Assembly: GCA_032595685.2 (NCBI GenBank)
Contig: CP159373.1
Location: 1,137,001 to 1,201,000, forward strand
Length of the DNA stretch: 64,000 nt
Source: Candidatus Electrothrix aestuarii
Lineage (GTDB): Bacteria > Desulfobacterota > Desulfobulbia > Desulfobulbales > Desulfobulbaceae
Direction: 5' to 3'
Shown here: one piece after another, positions 62,729 to 64,000 of the stretch
Layout of the letters: every line of letters starts with the position of its first letter
Numbering within the stretch: the first letter of the stretch is position 1
Made by a program: the position numbers and the translations under genes
The notes under the pieces: generated by a model
The model's database searches: none
What the model saw: the letters and a program-made list of their open reading frames with translations, nothing else
What the model was told of the DNA's origin: nothing

Positions 62729-63733
62729 TTGCAAAGACATACGCCTCCTACAAAATCAATTGCCGATCTTCCAGACATTAGGGAACGAATCATTTGTCCT
62801 ATTTGCCAACATCATACCACTTACTCTACGACTTCTGTCAGATGTATGAATGTTGAATGTGAAACTGAATTTCCAGTGACAGGAGGAATACCTATTTTAA
62901 TCAATGAATCAGAAAGCTTATTCACAATAGAAAAATTTTTAACTCATCAACAAAAAAAATATCAAGCTATAACTACTAAAAATAGCGCAACTACCAAAGT
63001 AAAACAGTTTGCCAAGCGTATGAGGGGCATGCTCCAACCCTCACTGAGTCTTAACTTGAGCTACAAACGCAACTTCAATATGTTGAATAGGTTATTATCG
63101 CACCAGAAAAATCCAAAAATTTTGATTATTGGAGGAGCAATTATTACAAGTGGAACAGAAATGCTCTTTGCCCCTGAACGAACTATTGTTGAAAGTGATA
63201 TTTATATTGGGCCGAGAACGCAAGTTATTATTGATGCTCACCACATTCCATTTGAAGATGAAACCTTTGACCTTGTCATATTTCAAGCTGTACTAGAGCA
63301 TGTTCTTGATCCGCCACAATGTGTTGCCGAAGCACATCGGGTACTTAAGAATGATGGAATTATATTTGCTACGACACCATTCATGCAGCAGGTCCATATG
63401 AAAGCATACGATTTTACGCGATATACGCAGTTAGGTCACAGGAGACTCTTTCGTGCTTTTGAACAAATGGACTCTGGAGTCATTGCGGGAACAGGCGTTG
63501 CTTTAGGATGGTCTATTCGCTATTTTTTAAATTCGTTGACAACAAATAAATATGCACGTTCTTCGTTGCTGTTGATAGCATCTTGGCTATTTTTCTGGTT
63601 AAAATATATTGATTATATCACTTATAAGAATAAAGCAACTATCAACGGTGCGTCAGGCTTTTATTTTATTGGGAAAAAAAGTATATGTATCTTGGACGAT
63701 AAAGAATTGATCAAGATGTATCGGGGGATATAA
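62729..63733 (+). CDS. class I methyltransferase with N-terminal zinc-ribbon-like segment
   Basis: 334 residues, TTG start. RIICPICQHHTTYSTTSVRC and CETEFPVTGGIPILIN (Trm112-like start), a hydrophobic SAM strand ILIIGGAIITSGTEML, then FDLVIFQAVLEHVLDP and HRVLKNDGIIFATTPFMQQV (Methyltransf_11 pattern). The C-terminal 60 residues are hydrophobic (RSSLLLIASWLFFWLKYIDY) and may associate with the membrane. AT-rich. It lies between MITE-like ends in inverted order (62601-62625 and 63850-63874). Confidence 0.72.
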   Translation: MQRHTPPTKSIADLPDIRERIICPICQHHTTYSTTSVRCMNVECETEFPVTGGIPILINESESLFTIEKFLTHQQKKYQAITTKNSATTKVKQFAKRMRGMLQPSLSLNLSYKRNFNMLNRLLSHQKNPKILIIGGAIITSGTEMLFAPERTIVESDIYIGPRTQVIIDAHHIPFEDETFDLVIFQAVLEHVLDPPQCVAEAHRVLKNDGIIFATTPFMQQVHMKAYDFTRYTQLGHRRLFRAFEQMDSGVIAGTGVALGWSIRYFLNSLTTNKYARSSLLLIASWLFFWLKYIDYITYKNKATINGASGFYFIGKKSICILDDKELIKMYRGI

Positions 63734-63745
63734 TAAACTGACACT

Positions 63746-63850
63746 ATGAACAAAAAAATAATTCTTATTCTTGGTGATTATGAAATTTTCCTGATGGTCA
63801 AAAATAAGTATCGATTCCGGGCCGGAATCGAGGCGACTATGTTACAATAG
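63746..63850 (+). other. short open frame, probable gene start remnant
   Basis: 34 codons (MNKKIILILGDYEIFLMVKN, then RFRAGIEATMLQ) followed by a stop. The first residues look like the start of a glycosyltransferase or methyltransferase, but the frame ends at the left edge of a MITE-like sequence. A small palindrome (GATTCCGGGCCGGAATC) lies inside. No further gene is visible to the end of the window. Confidence 0.25.
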
Positions 63851-63874
63851 GGAGTATTCCCTATTTATTAATTT
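63850..63874. repeat. left end of a third GGGAG(T/C)ATTCCC element
   Basis: The reverse complement of 62601-62625 with one mismatch in 25 bases. The element would run beyond 63874; its other end is outside the window. Confidence 0.5.
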
Positions 63875-64000
63875 TTCGGCACAATGTTAATAGATTGTAA
63901 ACATTGATATATTCAGGTGTGTGTGGGGGGAGGGGGATCTGGTTTGTAAAAACAGGGGGCATTAAGCCCTGGTCGCTTTTGTATCAATTCAGCTAATGGT

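Overview
The window looks like a chromosomal segment of a Gram-negative, diderm bacterium, most plausibly a Desulfobulbales-type member of the Desulfobacterota. This is an inference from the complete dcw order, meso-DAP-type MurE, an outer-membrane barrel protein and the general style of the proteins; no rRNA or other marker is present. The left and right ends are rich in repeats and broken genes, while the middle is a housekeeping core.

Layout. (1) 1-7.4 kb is an accessory zone. It has four copies (one intact, three truncated) of an Rpn/PD-(D/E)XK-type gene with a shared upstream block, a PIN toxin with a small partner, a frameshifted HigBA-like pair, an RND-pump fragment and two AAA/DUF4143 ATPases. 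(2) 7.4-15.7 kb carries polA, a thioredoxin-fold protein, serine acetyltransferase, galE, a YbeD-like protein and ispH. (3) 15.7-45.5 kb, minus strand, is the dcw division/cell-wall cluster: mraZ-rsmH-ftsL-ftsI-murEF (fused)-mraY, then about 9 kb of inserted genes, then murD-(HEPN gene)-murG-murC-murB-ftsQ-ftsA-ftsZ. The insert holds a HigA-like cassette, an IS, a broken RT-protease gene, repeats, yjdM, an acidic repeat protein, a ZIP transporter and a Na+/H+ antiporter. (4) 45.8-49.5 kb carries panB, small proteins and trpD. (5) 49.7-64 kb, plus strand, is a surface-polysaccharide locus: gmd, ABC exporter, glycosyltransferases, sulfotransferases and methyltransferases, broken up by at least four small inverted-repeat elements.

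The most unusual points are these. The FtsI-like protein has kept its fold but lost the SxxK serine and lysine and the KTG motif. No ftsW is present, and its usual slot between murD and murG holds a HEPN-motif gene. Two housekeeping genes (polA and mraY) each have a second, diverged copy of their last ~31-33 codons on the far side of a small accessory cassette, which suggests cassettes entering at gene 3' ends. Two different exact-period tandem repeats (23 bp and 21 bp) occur. An RT fused to a trypsin-like protease has lost RT motif A, with an IS placed exactly at its start codon. Several families of MITE-like elements can be outlined from their inverted repeats.

How the genes fit together: the dcw genes make lipid II (MurB/C/D/E/F, MraY, MurG) and build the septal ring (FtsZ/A/Q/L), probably under MraZ control through a triple repeat in front of mraZ. 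The right-hand locus supplies a GDP-sugar (Gmd), exporters and decorating enzymes (glycosyl, sulfo and methyl transfer) for a cell-surface glycan.
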